The notes below the pieces were generated by a model, which was not told where the DNA came from, made no database searches, and was given only the letters and a program-made list of their open reading frames with translations. From Vanessa cardui (taxonomy: Eukaryota; Arthropoda; Insecta; Lepidoptera; Nymphalidae), in NCBI RefSeq assembly GCF_905220365.1, contig NC_061126.1, positions 6,820,001-6,884,000 on the forward strand: a stretch of DNA of 64,000 nt, given 5' to 3'. Position numbers and translations under genes: made by a program. Each line of letters begins with the position of its first letter. Position 1 is the stretch's first letter. Positions 10,832 through 20,890 of the stretch are shown here, piece after piece.

Positions 10832-13800
10832 CTTCAAAAAATGCAGCACAAGTTTCGGGTGTCCATTCACCCTTCCATAAAACCATATATGTTGCAGCTA
10901 CCTGAGTAGTTTTGCCATAGGCACCAGCCAACAATTGGACTTCGTATCTATCATTAGGGAGCGCCTTCGTTACTTTATAAGGGCCCCTCATACCACTGTC
11001 AAGTTTCCCGGTGCTTTGAGAGTTCTTGATCACGTAAACCAAGTCATTTACTTGATACTTTTTAGGAGGTTTTCTATTTTTATTAACATAAGCATCTTGT
11101 TTGTTTCTATTATCGCGAATAAGCTCTTCAGCTCGTTGCCGTCTTAATTCGCGGGTCGCGTAGCGATTTGGATTTGAACCTTCGTAGGTTATGTCTTTAA
11201 TCAAGCTATTTATTAACGGAGTAGTCGAATCAGTGCCGATGAGAAGATTAAGTGCCGAGTATTGGGTTGTCTTATGTTTAGTGATATTTAATACTAGTTG
11301 TAATTTCCATAATACTTTTGACCAATCATTTTTATTATAATTTACTTCAACCCTTATCATATTAAGTACTGTGCGGCAGTAACGTTCAACTTGGCCGTTT
11401 TCTTGGTGCATTTCGGGAGTAATAAAATGCACTTCGACACCGTAACCAGATATCCAGTTAATAAATTCGTAATTATCAAACATACGACTTCTATCACACA
11501 CTAGCTTTTTAAAACTACCGAACAGCGATACAATTTGAGTTATTACACGCTTTAGCTCACTACTATCTTGGCGTTTTAACGCGAACAGTAAACAATATTT
11601 TGTATATGCATCAATTATAATGAGTACGTGTTTATGACCATCGCTATCTCTCAGCGGCCCGAGTACGTCGGCGTGTAACACGTCAAATGGTACCGAATCT
11701 TTTTGCCACGAAGATATAGGTTGTAAAGGTGCTCGGGGAGTTTGTTTATGAGAAATGCAGATAACGCAGTGTGTGACATATTTCGCAACAAATCGTCTTA
11801 GACCGGGGAACCAAAAGTGCCGTAGGATCAGATCAATCGTTCTGTCTATACCGATGTGTTCATGCTCATCGTGGAAAACGCGTAACAAGCTTAATCTAAA
11901 TGCTTTTGGTACATAACACAAGAATCGCGCTTGCTCACCCGTGACGTCGTATTTATAATACAAAAGGTCATTACGTTTTACATAACGCGTATTATCTAAT
12001 TCACCGTTATTTAATTTCTCTAACAAAGAAATGGTTTCCTCGTCACCTGCTTGTGCCACTTGAGCCCAATTTTGGGGCTTTCGAATGATATCGACAACAT
12101 TGACCGGGTTTCTGCTTAAATAATCGACATGTGACATAAGTGTGCCCTTACGATATTCTAGCGAGAAATCAAAATCCTGCATATACATCCACCACCTTGC
12201 AACTCTGGGTTGGAGATCCTTTTTGCGTTGCGTCATTTTTAGCGCATTACAATCTGTGATTATTTTAAAAGTTTTGCCAATTAAATATTGTCTAAAATGT
12301 TGCAATGATTTTACTACCGCAAGGGTCTCCAACTCATAGCTGTGGTATTTGGACTCCGCGCCGGCAGTTAATTTGCTAAAATATGCGACTACCCGCCTAC
12401 AACCGTCTTTATGTATTTGCATAAGAATACCGCCATAGCCAATTGAACTGGCATCAGTATGTAATTCGGTCATTAAGTCAGGGTCGAATATAGCTAGAAT
12501 TGGTTCATTTGTTAAATAAGAAATTATTTCCTGACGTGCGTCTTCATGTTCGTCGGTCCAGTCAAAATTTATTCCCTTCCTAGTTAGGGCTGCAATGCGC
12601 GCGGTCTTAATCGCGTAATTAGGTATGTATCTACGAAAATACCCAGCGAGGCCTAGGAATTGCCGCACCTGTTTGACATTATTCGGGGGTGGTGATTTAA
12701 CTAACGCGTCAATTTTATAAGTGCTCGGCCTAACCTGACCATCGCGTATAATCCTACCGAGATATTCAATTTCATTGGTTAGAAAAGTGCATTTCTTTAA
12801 GTTGATAGAAAATCCTGCCTCTGTCAAAGTTTTAATTACCGAATCTAATAAAATAAGGTTTTCGTTAGTGCTTTGTGTCAATATAAGTACGTCATCGATA
12901 TAGACTACAACCTGTCCAGCCTCAATAAAGGATTTTAGCGTCTTAGCAATAGTTTTCTGATAAAAAATCGGTGCATTTGCTAATCCATAGGGGACCTTAC
13001 AATATTCGTAGTGGCCTTCCGGGGTAACAAATGCCGTCTTATGAATAGACTCCTCAGCAACTCTAAGTTGGTGAAACCCAGATACCATATCTAAGGAACT
13101 AAACCAGCGAGCTTTACCTAATCGGTCTATGTAGTCATTAATCAACGGTAGGGGATGTCTAGTTTTAACAGTAATTCGATTCAGTGCACGGTAGTCCACC
13201 ACCATTCTATCAGAACCATCTTTCTTTTTCACCAATAGAATTGGGCTAGCGTACTCCGAGTCAGATTCACGAATTATACTTTTATTAAGCAAATCTTTAA
13301 CTATTTCGCGAACTTTTAATTTTTCATCGTGTGATAATTTATAGGGTCTATAATAAACGGGTACATTAGTTGTCAGTTTAATATGCATTTCACTATCCTT
13401 TACAGTTGTGATCGCGGTACCACTTAAAAAGAATTTTGAATACTTGGCTAGAATCTCTAATAATCGTTCTCTATCTTTTCCAGACACAGACGTATTTACT
13501 TGTTCGGATAAACAAACTGAATTTACTGGCAAAATATTGCTTTCAATAGGTTCACTACGAATTATACGCTGACAATCACCGGTCCTAACATATGTTATGC
13601 CTTTTCTATTTAACACGTCGGTGCCAATAATTACGGGTACATTTAAATTACTACCATCGACTATATAAAAATCAATTTCTATTGTTAAGTCACTGAATTC
13701 AACGGGCAACGTTACATACGATTCTGATTTCACTTCCATACCACCTAAGCCACGTAATAATTGATTTGTAGGTCTTAATTGACATGAAAAATGTTTAACA

Positions 13801-15077
13801 ATATTTTTCGACATTAGAGAGACACATGAACCACTATCGATCAAAACATCTAACGGGATTCCCGAGATAACAGCGGTTGTTACATCACGATTTTTATAAC
13901 TACCCACAAGTTCGCGACAAAAATTAACACCATTATTGTTTCGTGAACTCGACCGTTCTTTGGCAAAACACATATTCTCGGAATGACCTACCTTTTTACA
14001 AAATGTACACTTCAACACATCAACATGAGACGTTACCGGTAGCGCGATTGCTCTTTCGTTGTTATTATTAATTGTAGTTGTATTCAATCGTTTACTACAA
14101 TCTACACTTTTATGGCCAAATTGCTTACAATGATAACATTTAATTGATTTTGAATCGTTTGAACTGTATTTGCGTTTTAAAAGGTTGCGATTTAAATTGT
14201 TATTATTAGAGAATTTATCAAACCGACTATAGTTAGTAGATATTTTTCTATTTGAATTGTTAGAAGGTTTAACAAAGCTAGACAAAAACTCCACTATAGA
14301 ATCGGGCGATAATTTAGCGTTAATAGCCATAGCGCGGATTTGTGGATCTACGATTCCACGTATAATAATGGCAGTAAGTAGCTCGTTGCTTAGACCTTTA
14401 ACTATGCGTAACTTTAAAAGCGATCTACGTGCATATTCGGCGTATGTGGAGTATTTGTCGGACTCTGTTCGCATAACGTCATAAAGAACATTCGCGACAT
14501 CGACAGAGCGTGGGCATAAGGCTTTTAATTCTAGTTTGAAATTGGACCATGTGCGAATATCACTTGTCCATTGGCTAAGCCAGGTACGAGATTCCCCTTT
14601 CAGGCAATGTCCGATGCGAGCAAGGCATTCTTTGTCGCCCCATTGGTTCAAAATACGCGCTCTTTCTACCTCATCACACCACGTGTCGAAGTCATGAACA
14701 CTCGGATCAAAATCAGAGACAAAATATCGATTGGATCTGACCTGAGCACAGCTGATAGCGGTCAAGAGCCGCTCGGCAGCATTCGTCACCACATCTTCGG
14801 ACTGCGATAACCCCGTCTGGCTGGTTTGCGGAGTCGGTGGCGGCGTAACCACGTGGCCGCGTGGCGGAGTCGGCGCCCCAGGCGTCGATGCGGCTGCTGG
14901 TGCGGCGCTTTGCAGCGCGACAGCGCGACTAGTGCCAGCACTGCCTGATGCTTGCGTCTCCACAGACGCACGAGACTGCTCCTCCAAAGCGCGAAGTCTG
15001 GTCAGGATCTCTTCCATTGAGTTGGGAGGAGTTTGTCCTCGACGTCTTCGTTTGTTACGTTTATCGTTGTTCGACAT
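10752..15077 (-). CDS. Gypsy gag-pol polyprotein, 1441 codons unspliced
   Basis: A single frame encodes all replication proteins of the element. Residues 1-300 are gag-like, with a basic start and a Pro/Thr/Ala-rich stretch. Two CCHC zinc knuckles follow, near residue 314 (CYHCKQFGHKSVDC) and about 355 (CTFCKKVGHSENMC). An aspartic protease has LIDSGSCVSLMS near residue 411. Reverse transcriptase has VDYRALNRIT and the catalytic YIDD near 726. RNase H has HTDASSIGYGG near 873. Integrase has an H-H-C-C zinc site near 1065-1110, then Asp near 1136, Asp near 1194 and Glu near 1226 for the DDE triad. The last segment resembles a GPY/F-type tail. Gag and pol are fused with no frameshift, so processing must rely on the protease. 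The true C-terminus may come from splicing at 10831. Confidence 0.95.
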   Translation of the reverse strand: MSNNDKRNKRRRRGQTPPNSMEEILTRLRALEEQSRASVETQASGSAGTSRAVALQSAAPAAASTPGAPTPPRGHVVTPPPTPQTSQTGLSQSEDVVTNAAERLLTAISCAQVRSNRYFVSDFDPSVHDFDTWCDEVERARILNQWGDKECLARIGHCLKGESRTWLSQWTSDIRTWSNFKLELKALCPRSVDVANVLYDVMRTESDKYSTYAEYARRSLLKLRIVKGLSNELLTAIIIRGIVDPQIRAMAINAKLSPDSIVEFLSSFVKPSNNSNRKISTNYSRFDKFSNNNNLNRNLLKRKYSSNDSKSIKCYHCKQFGHKSVDCSKRLNTTTINNNNERAIALPVTSHVDVLKCTFCKKVGHSENMCFAKERSSSRNNNGVNFCRELVGSYKNRDVTTAVISGIPLDVLIDSGSCVSLMSKNIVKHFSCQLRPTNQLLRGLGGMEVKSESYVTLPVEFSDLTIEIDFYIVDGSNLNVPVIIGTDVLNRKGITYVRTGDCQRIIRSEPIESNILPVNSVCLSEQVNTSVSGKDRERLLEILAKYSKFFLSGTAITTVKDSEMHIKLTTNVPVYYRPYKLSHDEKLKVREIVKDLLNKSIIRESDSEYASPILLVKKKDGSDRMVVDYRALNRITVKTRHPLPLINDYIDRLGKARWFSSLDMVSGFHQLRVAEESIHKTAFVTPEGHYEYCKVPYGLANAPIFYQKTIAKTLKSFIEAGQVVVYIDDVLILTQSTNENLILLDSVIKTLTEAGFSINLKKCTFLTNEIEYLGRIIRDGQVRPSTYKIDALVKSPPPNNVKQVRQFLGLAGYFRRYIPNYAIKTARIAALTRKGINFDWTDEHEDARQEIISYLTNEPILAIFDPDLMTELHTDASSIGYGGILMQIHKDGCRRVVAYFSKLTAGAESKYHSYELETLAVVKSLQHFRQYLIGKTFKIITDCNALKMTQRKKDLQPRVARWWMYMQDFDFSLEYRKGTLMSHVDYLSRNPVNVVDIIRKPQNWAQVAQAGDEETISLLEKLNNGELDNTRYVKRNDLLYYKYDVTGEQARFLCYVPKAFRLSLLRVFHDEHEHIGIDRTIDLILRHFWFPGLRRFVAKYVTHCVICISHKQTPRAPLQPISSWQKDSVPFDVLHADVLGPLRDSDGHKHVLIIIDAYTKYCLLFALKRQDSSELKRVITQIVSLFGSFKKLVCDRSRMFDNYEFINWISGYGVEVHFITPEMHQENGQVERYCRTVLNMIRVEVNYNKNDWSKVLWKLQLVLNITKHKTTQYSALNLLIGTDSTTPLINSLIKDITYEGSNPNRYATRELRRQRAEELIRDNRNKQDAYVNKNRKPPKKYQVNDLVYVIKNSQSTGKLDSGMRGPYKVTKALPNDRYEVQLLAGAYGKTTQVAATYMVLWKGEWTPETCAAFFEGIYLLCMSCYLSLLNLFIVACKCETC

Positions 15078-15185
15078 TACACTGATGGAAGCATTTGCCC
15101 GAATATTTAAATTACTAAACCGCGTGGGAGGGTAGAATTAAGTTTCATCTATAGCACCAGAAATGTGTTTACGGCTATAACAGCC

Positions 15186-15203
15186 TTCGAATCCCACTTC
15201 TGA
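15186..15203 (-). other. Gypsy primer-binding site, complementary to tRNA-Leu
   Basis: The plus-strand text ttcgaatcccacttctga matches, from memory, the T-loop and acceptor-stem 3' side of insect tRNA-Leu (which continues CA-CCA). The minus-strand element is therefore complementary to 18 nt of that tRNA, directly next to the 5' LTR. It skips the last five bases of the mature tRNA, so the canonical TGG start is absent. Such offset priming is known for some insect Gypsy elements. Confidence 0.7.
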
Positions 15204-15448
15204 TGTTATAAATCAAACAATTATAAAAATAAAAAAAAGATTTATTTGGCCTTCGGCCTCAAGTACATACACAATTTATGACTAAACAAAATTAAACAAA
15301 CATAAAAAAATTAGTAATCGGTAATTATTCGGGCAGAGCTTCCGCACACTTCAAAAGTTAACGAATGAATGAGCTCTTATCGCCAATATCTCGTCTTATA
15401 TAGGCAGGTGTGGTGTTGCTAAATTAAAATATTAGTCTTCCTCCAACA
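15204..15448 (-). repeat. 5' LTR of the Gypsy element, with promoter
   Basis: 245 bp, same sequence as 10082-10326. On the minus strand it carries a TATA box (tatataag; plus 15395-15402) and, further on, AATAAA (plus-strand tttatt at 15241-15246). This gives a plausible U3-R-U5 order and a self-contained promoter. Transcription from it runs left, away from the ethanolamine kinase gene. Confidence 0.93.
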
Positions 15449-15452
15449 ATAT

Positions 15453-16298
15453 AATATTCACAATATTCGTGTTAAATTTCGTCACCTTGAGCGCTAGTGT
15501 TAGTGGTCACGTGGGTTTTCTATAAACGAATTACGCACTAGGCACCGTGCAGAAACAATAGAGGGCGTTATAATCCCGACAGTAGAGACACCGTGCGAGT
15601 AAAAAAAGAAACTTCCCAGACACATTGGTGGCAGGCTGGCAGCTGTCAAGTCTGTAAATATAATTAAACTGTCTTCCATAACAGTTACCCACAAAATTGG
15701 TGATTTTTATAAAAATAAAATCAAATAGTACTTTTTAAATATTTGAAGGTATACTTACGTTTGTTTTATAACTGCATTTATCCATTTCACTCTTTTATCC
15801 CTAAGCCATGGCATGAGAGTACTATTAGTAGGGAAATAGTAAAATTTTACACCCTTAAAGTTGTTTTTGGATGTATTACGGCATCCAGAAATACAACAAT
15901 ACATTTCGATAGCTCAAATTATCAAAAATTAACACGATAAGTCAAAAATATTTTCCGTTGTTTGACAGTAGAATTTCTGAAATTGAGGGTAAAAGTTTTG
16001 AATATGAGTCACGAGATGGCAGAGCCATCGCTACGCACGGTGCCTCTTGAAAATTGTAATGACAATTGACAATTGAATTGACATATACGTATGGTTCAAT
16101 CATTCAAATTTCCTTTGATAAATTTTATTGCCTTGAAGATAAATAGTACGTTGACGTCTTGAATATATAAATTATGCCGTAGTTGGTTCGTTCTTTAACT
16201 CGAGATACTAGACACGGTGCACGCATATGAAATGTTTAAGAGTTGAAAGACATTACGCGTTTAAGATATAGAGCAGTAAAGATTTTAAGAAGTAGAAT
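15453..16298 (+). promoter_or_regulatory. upstream region of ethanolamine kinase with repeated CACCGTG/CACGGTG words
   Basis: This is the DNA between the Gypsy insertion and the kinase start codon. The 7-base word caccgtg or its complement occurs four times: 15543-15549, 15589-15595, 16036-16042 and 16213-16219. The first and third extend to an 11-bp inverted match (aggcaccgtgc / gcacggtgcct). This may be a shared binding site or a decayed inverted-repeat element. No convincing coding frame is visible. The transcription start is not resolved. Confidence 0.4.
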
Positions 16299-19200
16299 AT
16301 GTCTCATATTTGTAATCCAGTTGGTCATAAATTTATCCCGGTCGAAATTCAAGAGAATGATATTTTTACTGGAATATTGAAAATTCTTTCATTTTTAAGA
16401 CCAGAGTGGACTCCGGAAAATATTAAATTCAAGGTTGGAAATTGTCACGTTAATTATTATTTGTTTTGATGACTGCTTTTACGTATAAAGGAGGAATATT
16501 TTGTAATTATAGGTTTTTACTGATGGAATTACGAATAAGCTTGTCGCTTGTCAGTTTAATGCTGAACAAGACAGCGAAAACAACATAGTTCTTGTAAGAA
16601 TTTATGGAAACAAAACAGATTTGCTAATAGACAGAAATGCTGAAGTCCGGTAAGTAAATTGTGAAGTGCCTTATCATATAAAATTAAAAAATTACATTAT
16701 TTTTCAGTGAATATGATGGTAGAAATTATTATTTAAAGTGTAATGTTAATTATTATTTAATAAACTTGTACATTCAATGTAATGTAATTTTCAGAAACAT
16801 TACAGTTCTCAATAAAACTGGGTTGGCTCCGCAAATATATGGAGTTTTCAAAAATGGTTTAGCATATGAGTACTATCCTGGAGTTACTCTAAGTCCAGAT
16901 ACAGCGATTGATCCAAAAATATCAAGTCTTGTTGCAAAGCAAATGGCAAAAATGCACAAAATTGAACTTGGAAAGGAAGTAAGTATTCGAATAGAAAATA
17001 TTATAACACCTAGGCTTACCTTAAAAACTTGTATGCGAAAATTAAACTAATAGCAGCTATTTTTATAGCTGTAATTTTGATTTCCTGATTCTATTTTTAT
17101 TTTCTACTAGTAAAAAATGTATTTTTTTTAAATAGCAAAATTAACTCTTTAGTTATTCATACATAAAATTTAACAAAAACTAACTTCCATAGTTAAGTCA
17201 CATGTAAATAAAGAACACTGTTTTTTATGTTTAATTTTATGATGTTGCTTGTTCTTTGTGTAGTTGAAAAGATTTCAAAACCTTCAACTCAAAACAAAAA
17301 ACATATATTATGAATGATCATGAACTATAACATTAGGTATAAAAAAATCAAATAATAATTTATTACAATATGCATAAATTTTATTTTAATGAATTTTCAT
17401 GCTGATTGATCATTAGTTAGTTAGTACTTCTAACAACTTAAACTGAGGCAGGGATAAATGTAGAATTAACTTAAAGATGAGGAGTATAGAATTAATCCTT
17501 ATACTTTAATCAGAAATTAAACCTCATTCAAACAAGAAAGCATTAATAAAAACATAAGCATTAAATAATAGAGCAATAATTAATAGTGCAAGTAATTAGT
17601 AAGTAAAATTTCTTAACAAGATCTAAATTAAAAAAAAAAGGATTTTTTTGTTTTAAATTATTTATAAATGCATATACTTTGTTTACTATGTTTTAAATAA
17701 TTAATATTTAACCAAAATATGAATATACTTCATTTGATGTTATCTAAAGGCTAATAGTTTATCTTAAATTTAACTTCTTAGTTAGATTACATTATTTTTA
17801 ATTTTATCTCATAACCAGTTTTGTTTTCTCCATTTTATCTTTTAAGTATAGACTAGCAACTAGATAAAATGTTTAGAATCATTAAATCCAATTTACTAAT
17901 CTTTGTAAAGCCGATATAGTGAGAATACCTTCAAAAATTTGTGCATGTAAAATAATAAAACTTTACTCAAATATTTTACTTACTTTCGAAAGTTTATCTT
18001 GTTGTACATTATTGGCTGGATCAATTATACATAGTCAATTAAAAATATTCTTTACCAATTAACTTGCAACTACTTTTAATTTATCAAGCTTTCGTCTGGA
18101 CCATCTTAAAAAAATAATAAACATATTAGTTAATTTTATAAACTACTCAATATTTCATCATGTGTGATGGAATATTAAGTAGTTTATAAAAATAAAGTAA
18201 TTTTATTAATATTTATTAATCAACAATTATATATTATTAATTTCCTTTTAAATTTTATTGCACAAAGCCCTAAAACTGAATTAATTATTAACAAGAAATA
18301 TGCAGTCATTTTAAAAATTATAATATATAAAAATTATGCAATAATTAAAAAGCATTACTGGAGATGATAAATGGAGTAATTAAAGATACTATTTTATAGC
18401 ATAACTTAAATTTAAAAAAAATAGGATAAATGCATAACCATATATTTTTTAAAAATTACAGATAAAAAAAGAACCCATGGTGTGGGATAAAACAGAACAA
18501 TTCTTAAGTTTAATCCCAGAGAAGTTTACAGATGCCAATAAACATGAAAGGTAATCATTAGATTATTTTACAGATAGTGCATTAATATAGTGAAAATTTA
18601 AATATTTTAGTTATAGTTTTCTTATGGATTAAATAATGATACATTTTTATTTACTCCTATGTAATTAAAAAAACATTCAAATAAAGAACCAATTACTCTT
18701 GTTTTCATAAAAACATATGAAACATTTTATATGTTTAACATAAAAAAATTACATTAAAAATTTTTATTGAGATAATTTTTAATGTTTTATAATATTATTA
18801 TATAATATATATGTGCCTAGTTTTAGATGAAACATCTATAGATATACTAGAAAATGCAATTAAGTAGGAATCACTTGATTCACAAAAGTTGGCAAGTGAG
18901 TAAATTTACAGTGAAGCAAAATTCGTTTTGAGTGTTTTACTATAATCATGTTGCTGTAAATAGAGCATTTGTTTGAGAGATGATGGTTGTTGGAACAAAG
19001 TTAACTTTAATTCTATTATTACTATTATTTTCATACAGCATGGTCATTTGTGTTTTTAACATAACAACATTTTTGTAGTGTTTTGTTAACTATAAAATAA
19101 TTTTACCAACTGTTGTAGATTTGCAAGTAGCTTTGGATCACTAACAAGGCTGAGGATAGAATATGAGCGCTTAAAGTCACTCTTAATAAGAACTGAGAGC

Positions 19201-20890
19201 ACAATAGTGTTTGCTCACAATGATTTGCTTCTAGGAAACGTGATCTACAATGAATCTAAAGGGAAGATTTCGTTTATAGATTATGAATATGCTTCATATA
19301 ATTATCAAGCATTTGATATAGCAAATCATTTCAACGAATTTGTTGGTAAGTTATTTTTGTGATATTGTTTTAATATATATACTGAGCAAAACAGGCAACT
19401 AAGCACGCAGTAAGTGTGGTCGTCTATCAAGGTGACACTAACTTTGGAATTTGTAATTTTCCTTTGGCAGTCATGCCTTACACAATCACTGTGGAATAAC
19501 AGTTGTTTTAGTTATCAATATTGACATAGAGTAAATATGTAATACACTATACATTTTCATTTTAAAGACATCTTTCCATTCTTATATATGAATGAACCCA
19601 CTTAGTACAATAGAGAGATCAAGACGATTTTGTTTCAGATGAGACAAACCGATTTTTTCAGGTATATCTCTTGATGATATCGATTATAATCGGCATCCCA
19701 GCAAAGACTTTCAGATGAATTGGATCGAAAAATACCTTGTAGAATATTTGGACAATGAATCGCCGCCTTATGCAGATATTGAAAAACTGTATAAGGAAGT
19801 GCAACAACTTTCGATAGCTTCCCATTTCATGTGGGGTGTGTGGTCCTTGGTGCAGTGCGAACTATCAGATATTGATTTTGATTTTTGCAGGTTAGTTATA
19901 CTTATTATAGATTATATTGAGTTTTATAAGAATTATATTGAGTTCTTTAAAATAAACACAAAAATAAAAATATCGCATCTTTCCTATTGAGTAAGTATTT
20001 ATTTGGTTAACCACAGAGTTTGGTTGAAATAAAATAAAGTTTGAACCTAAATATTGTGCATTTAGCCTGGTTTTAATTTTTTTTTGTCAAAAATTATACA
20101 TGTTTTTCAGCAAAACATTCTATAGAAGGCAATCGGCTCTTTTATTTAGTTTTGACAGAAATAATTTACACCTAATTATATTAAAGGTTATACAGCATTC
20201 AATTTACACTGAAATCTAGAATTTTATGAAAACAATAGTTGATTACGAGTAACATTTATTTAGGGCTTCTTTAATGGTTTCCATTAAAAAAGTAGTTTAT
20301 ATAAATATTTGATTCACAATCCCATTAAAAAGTCTCGTGAGGGCGGCTAATCCGGCATAAGCTCTTTTAAAACACATAAGACTGATTCGGTATTATGAGT
20401 GCAATTGCGTTTGAGGTTACTTAAATATCAATTACCACAAACTAGTTAACCCTGACGCCTGACAAGAAAACATTATCTATAAGTAGGTATTGAACATTGT
20501 AAAATTTATATTGTTTATGAAATATATTTATAAAAATAGTGAATGGCGTTTTTCCTGTATTTTTCACACAGCGCTGTTTATGGCACGTTTTTACGTTGTG
20601 ATGTGTTTTGTGTACTCAACGCTTCAACCTCCACTAAAATTATTCTAAATTACCGACTTAATAAATAACAGAGAAATATACGGTTAATTATTGCTTATAA
20701 CAATAATATCCAAAATTTTATAAATATTCCATTTTCAAGTTATCTAATAGATTATATTTACCATGTGTATTCTGAACCGAACTTGCGATTTTTGTTAAGT
20801 AACATTAATTTGTATATTTCCAGATATGCCGTAATACGACTTAACAGGTATTACGAACTAAAGGACACCATCTACAAAGAGCTACTGTGA
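16299..20890 (+). CDS. eas: ethanolamine kinase (easily-shocked type)
   Basis: It phosphorylates ethanolamine with ATP, the first step of the CDP-ethanolamine route to phosphatidylethanolamine, in the cytosol. Seven exons: 16299-16433, 16513-16649, 16795-16978, 18462-18550, 19119-19345, 19662-19890 and 20824-20890. They total 355 codons plus stop, the normal size. A glycine-loop segment FTDGITNKL lies near residues 46-55. The Brenner motif HND (215-217) sits in FAHNDLLLGNVIYN, and the metal-binding IDYEY has its Asp at 236, followed by NYQAFDIANHFNEF. The C-terminal SHFMWGVWSLVQ and YAVIRLNRYYELK match ethanolamine rather than choline kinases. The first donor (gttgga) is weak; the others are good. 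The 1.5-kb third intron holds a near-perfect hairpin (18135-18190). AATAAA occurs near 21287. The ATG at 16299 opens the frame directly. Confidence 0.93.
18135..18190. repeat. near-perfect 26-bp hairpin in an ethanolamine kinase intron
   Basis: The two arms pair over 26 positions with one mismatch (18148/18177) and one G-T pair, leaving a 4-base loop tgtg at 18161-18164. The loop is short for a microRNA precursor, so a small fold-back element or a cruciform-forming palindrome is at least as likely. It is inside the third intron and does not touch an exon. Confidence 0.6.
20059..20420 (+). repeat. old dispersed repeat inside the last ethanolamine kinase intron
   Basis: This region shares phrases with 1373-1560 (gcatttagcctg, cattcaatttacactgaaa). 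Its right part (cattaaaaagtctcgtgagg, cggctaatccggc) resembles 3525-3575 (ctttaaaaagtctcaag, cggctaattcggctaa). All appear to be fragments of one old family. No coding capacity was recognised. Confidence 0.45.

Larger units (their letters stand above)
10082..15448 (-). mobile_element. full-length Ty3/Gypsy LTR retrotransposon
   Basis: It is complete from LTR to LTR: two 245-bp repeats that look identical by eye, both starting TG and ending CA, inside a 4-bp duplication atat (10078-10081 and 15449-15452). Transcription runs right to left. In order it has the 5' LTR (15204-15448), a primer-binding site, one 1441-codon gag-pol frame (15077-10752), a predicted intron and the 3' LTR (10082-10326). 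All pol motifs are present and the frame is unbroken. With matching LTRs this suggests a recent insertion. The short LTRs, fused gag-pol and offset tRNA-Leu primer site resemble the Mdg3 type of Gypsy element as I recall it. There is no separate envelope gene. It sits about 850 bp upstream of the ethanolamine kinase start codon. Confidence 0.95.
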
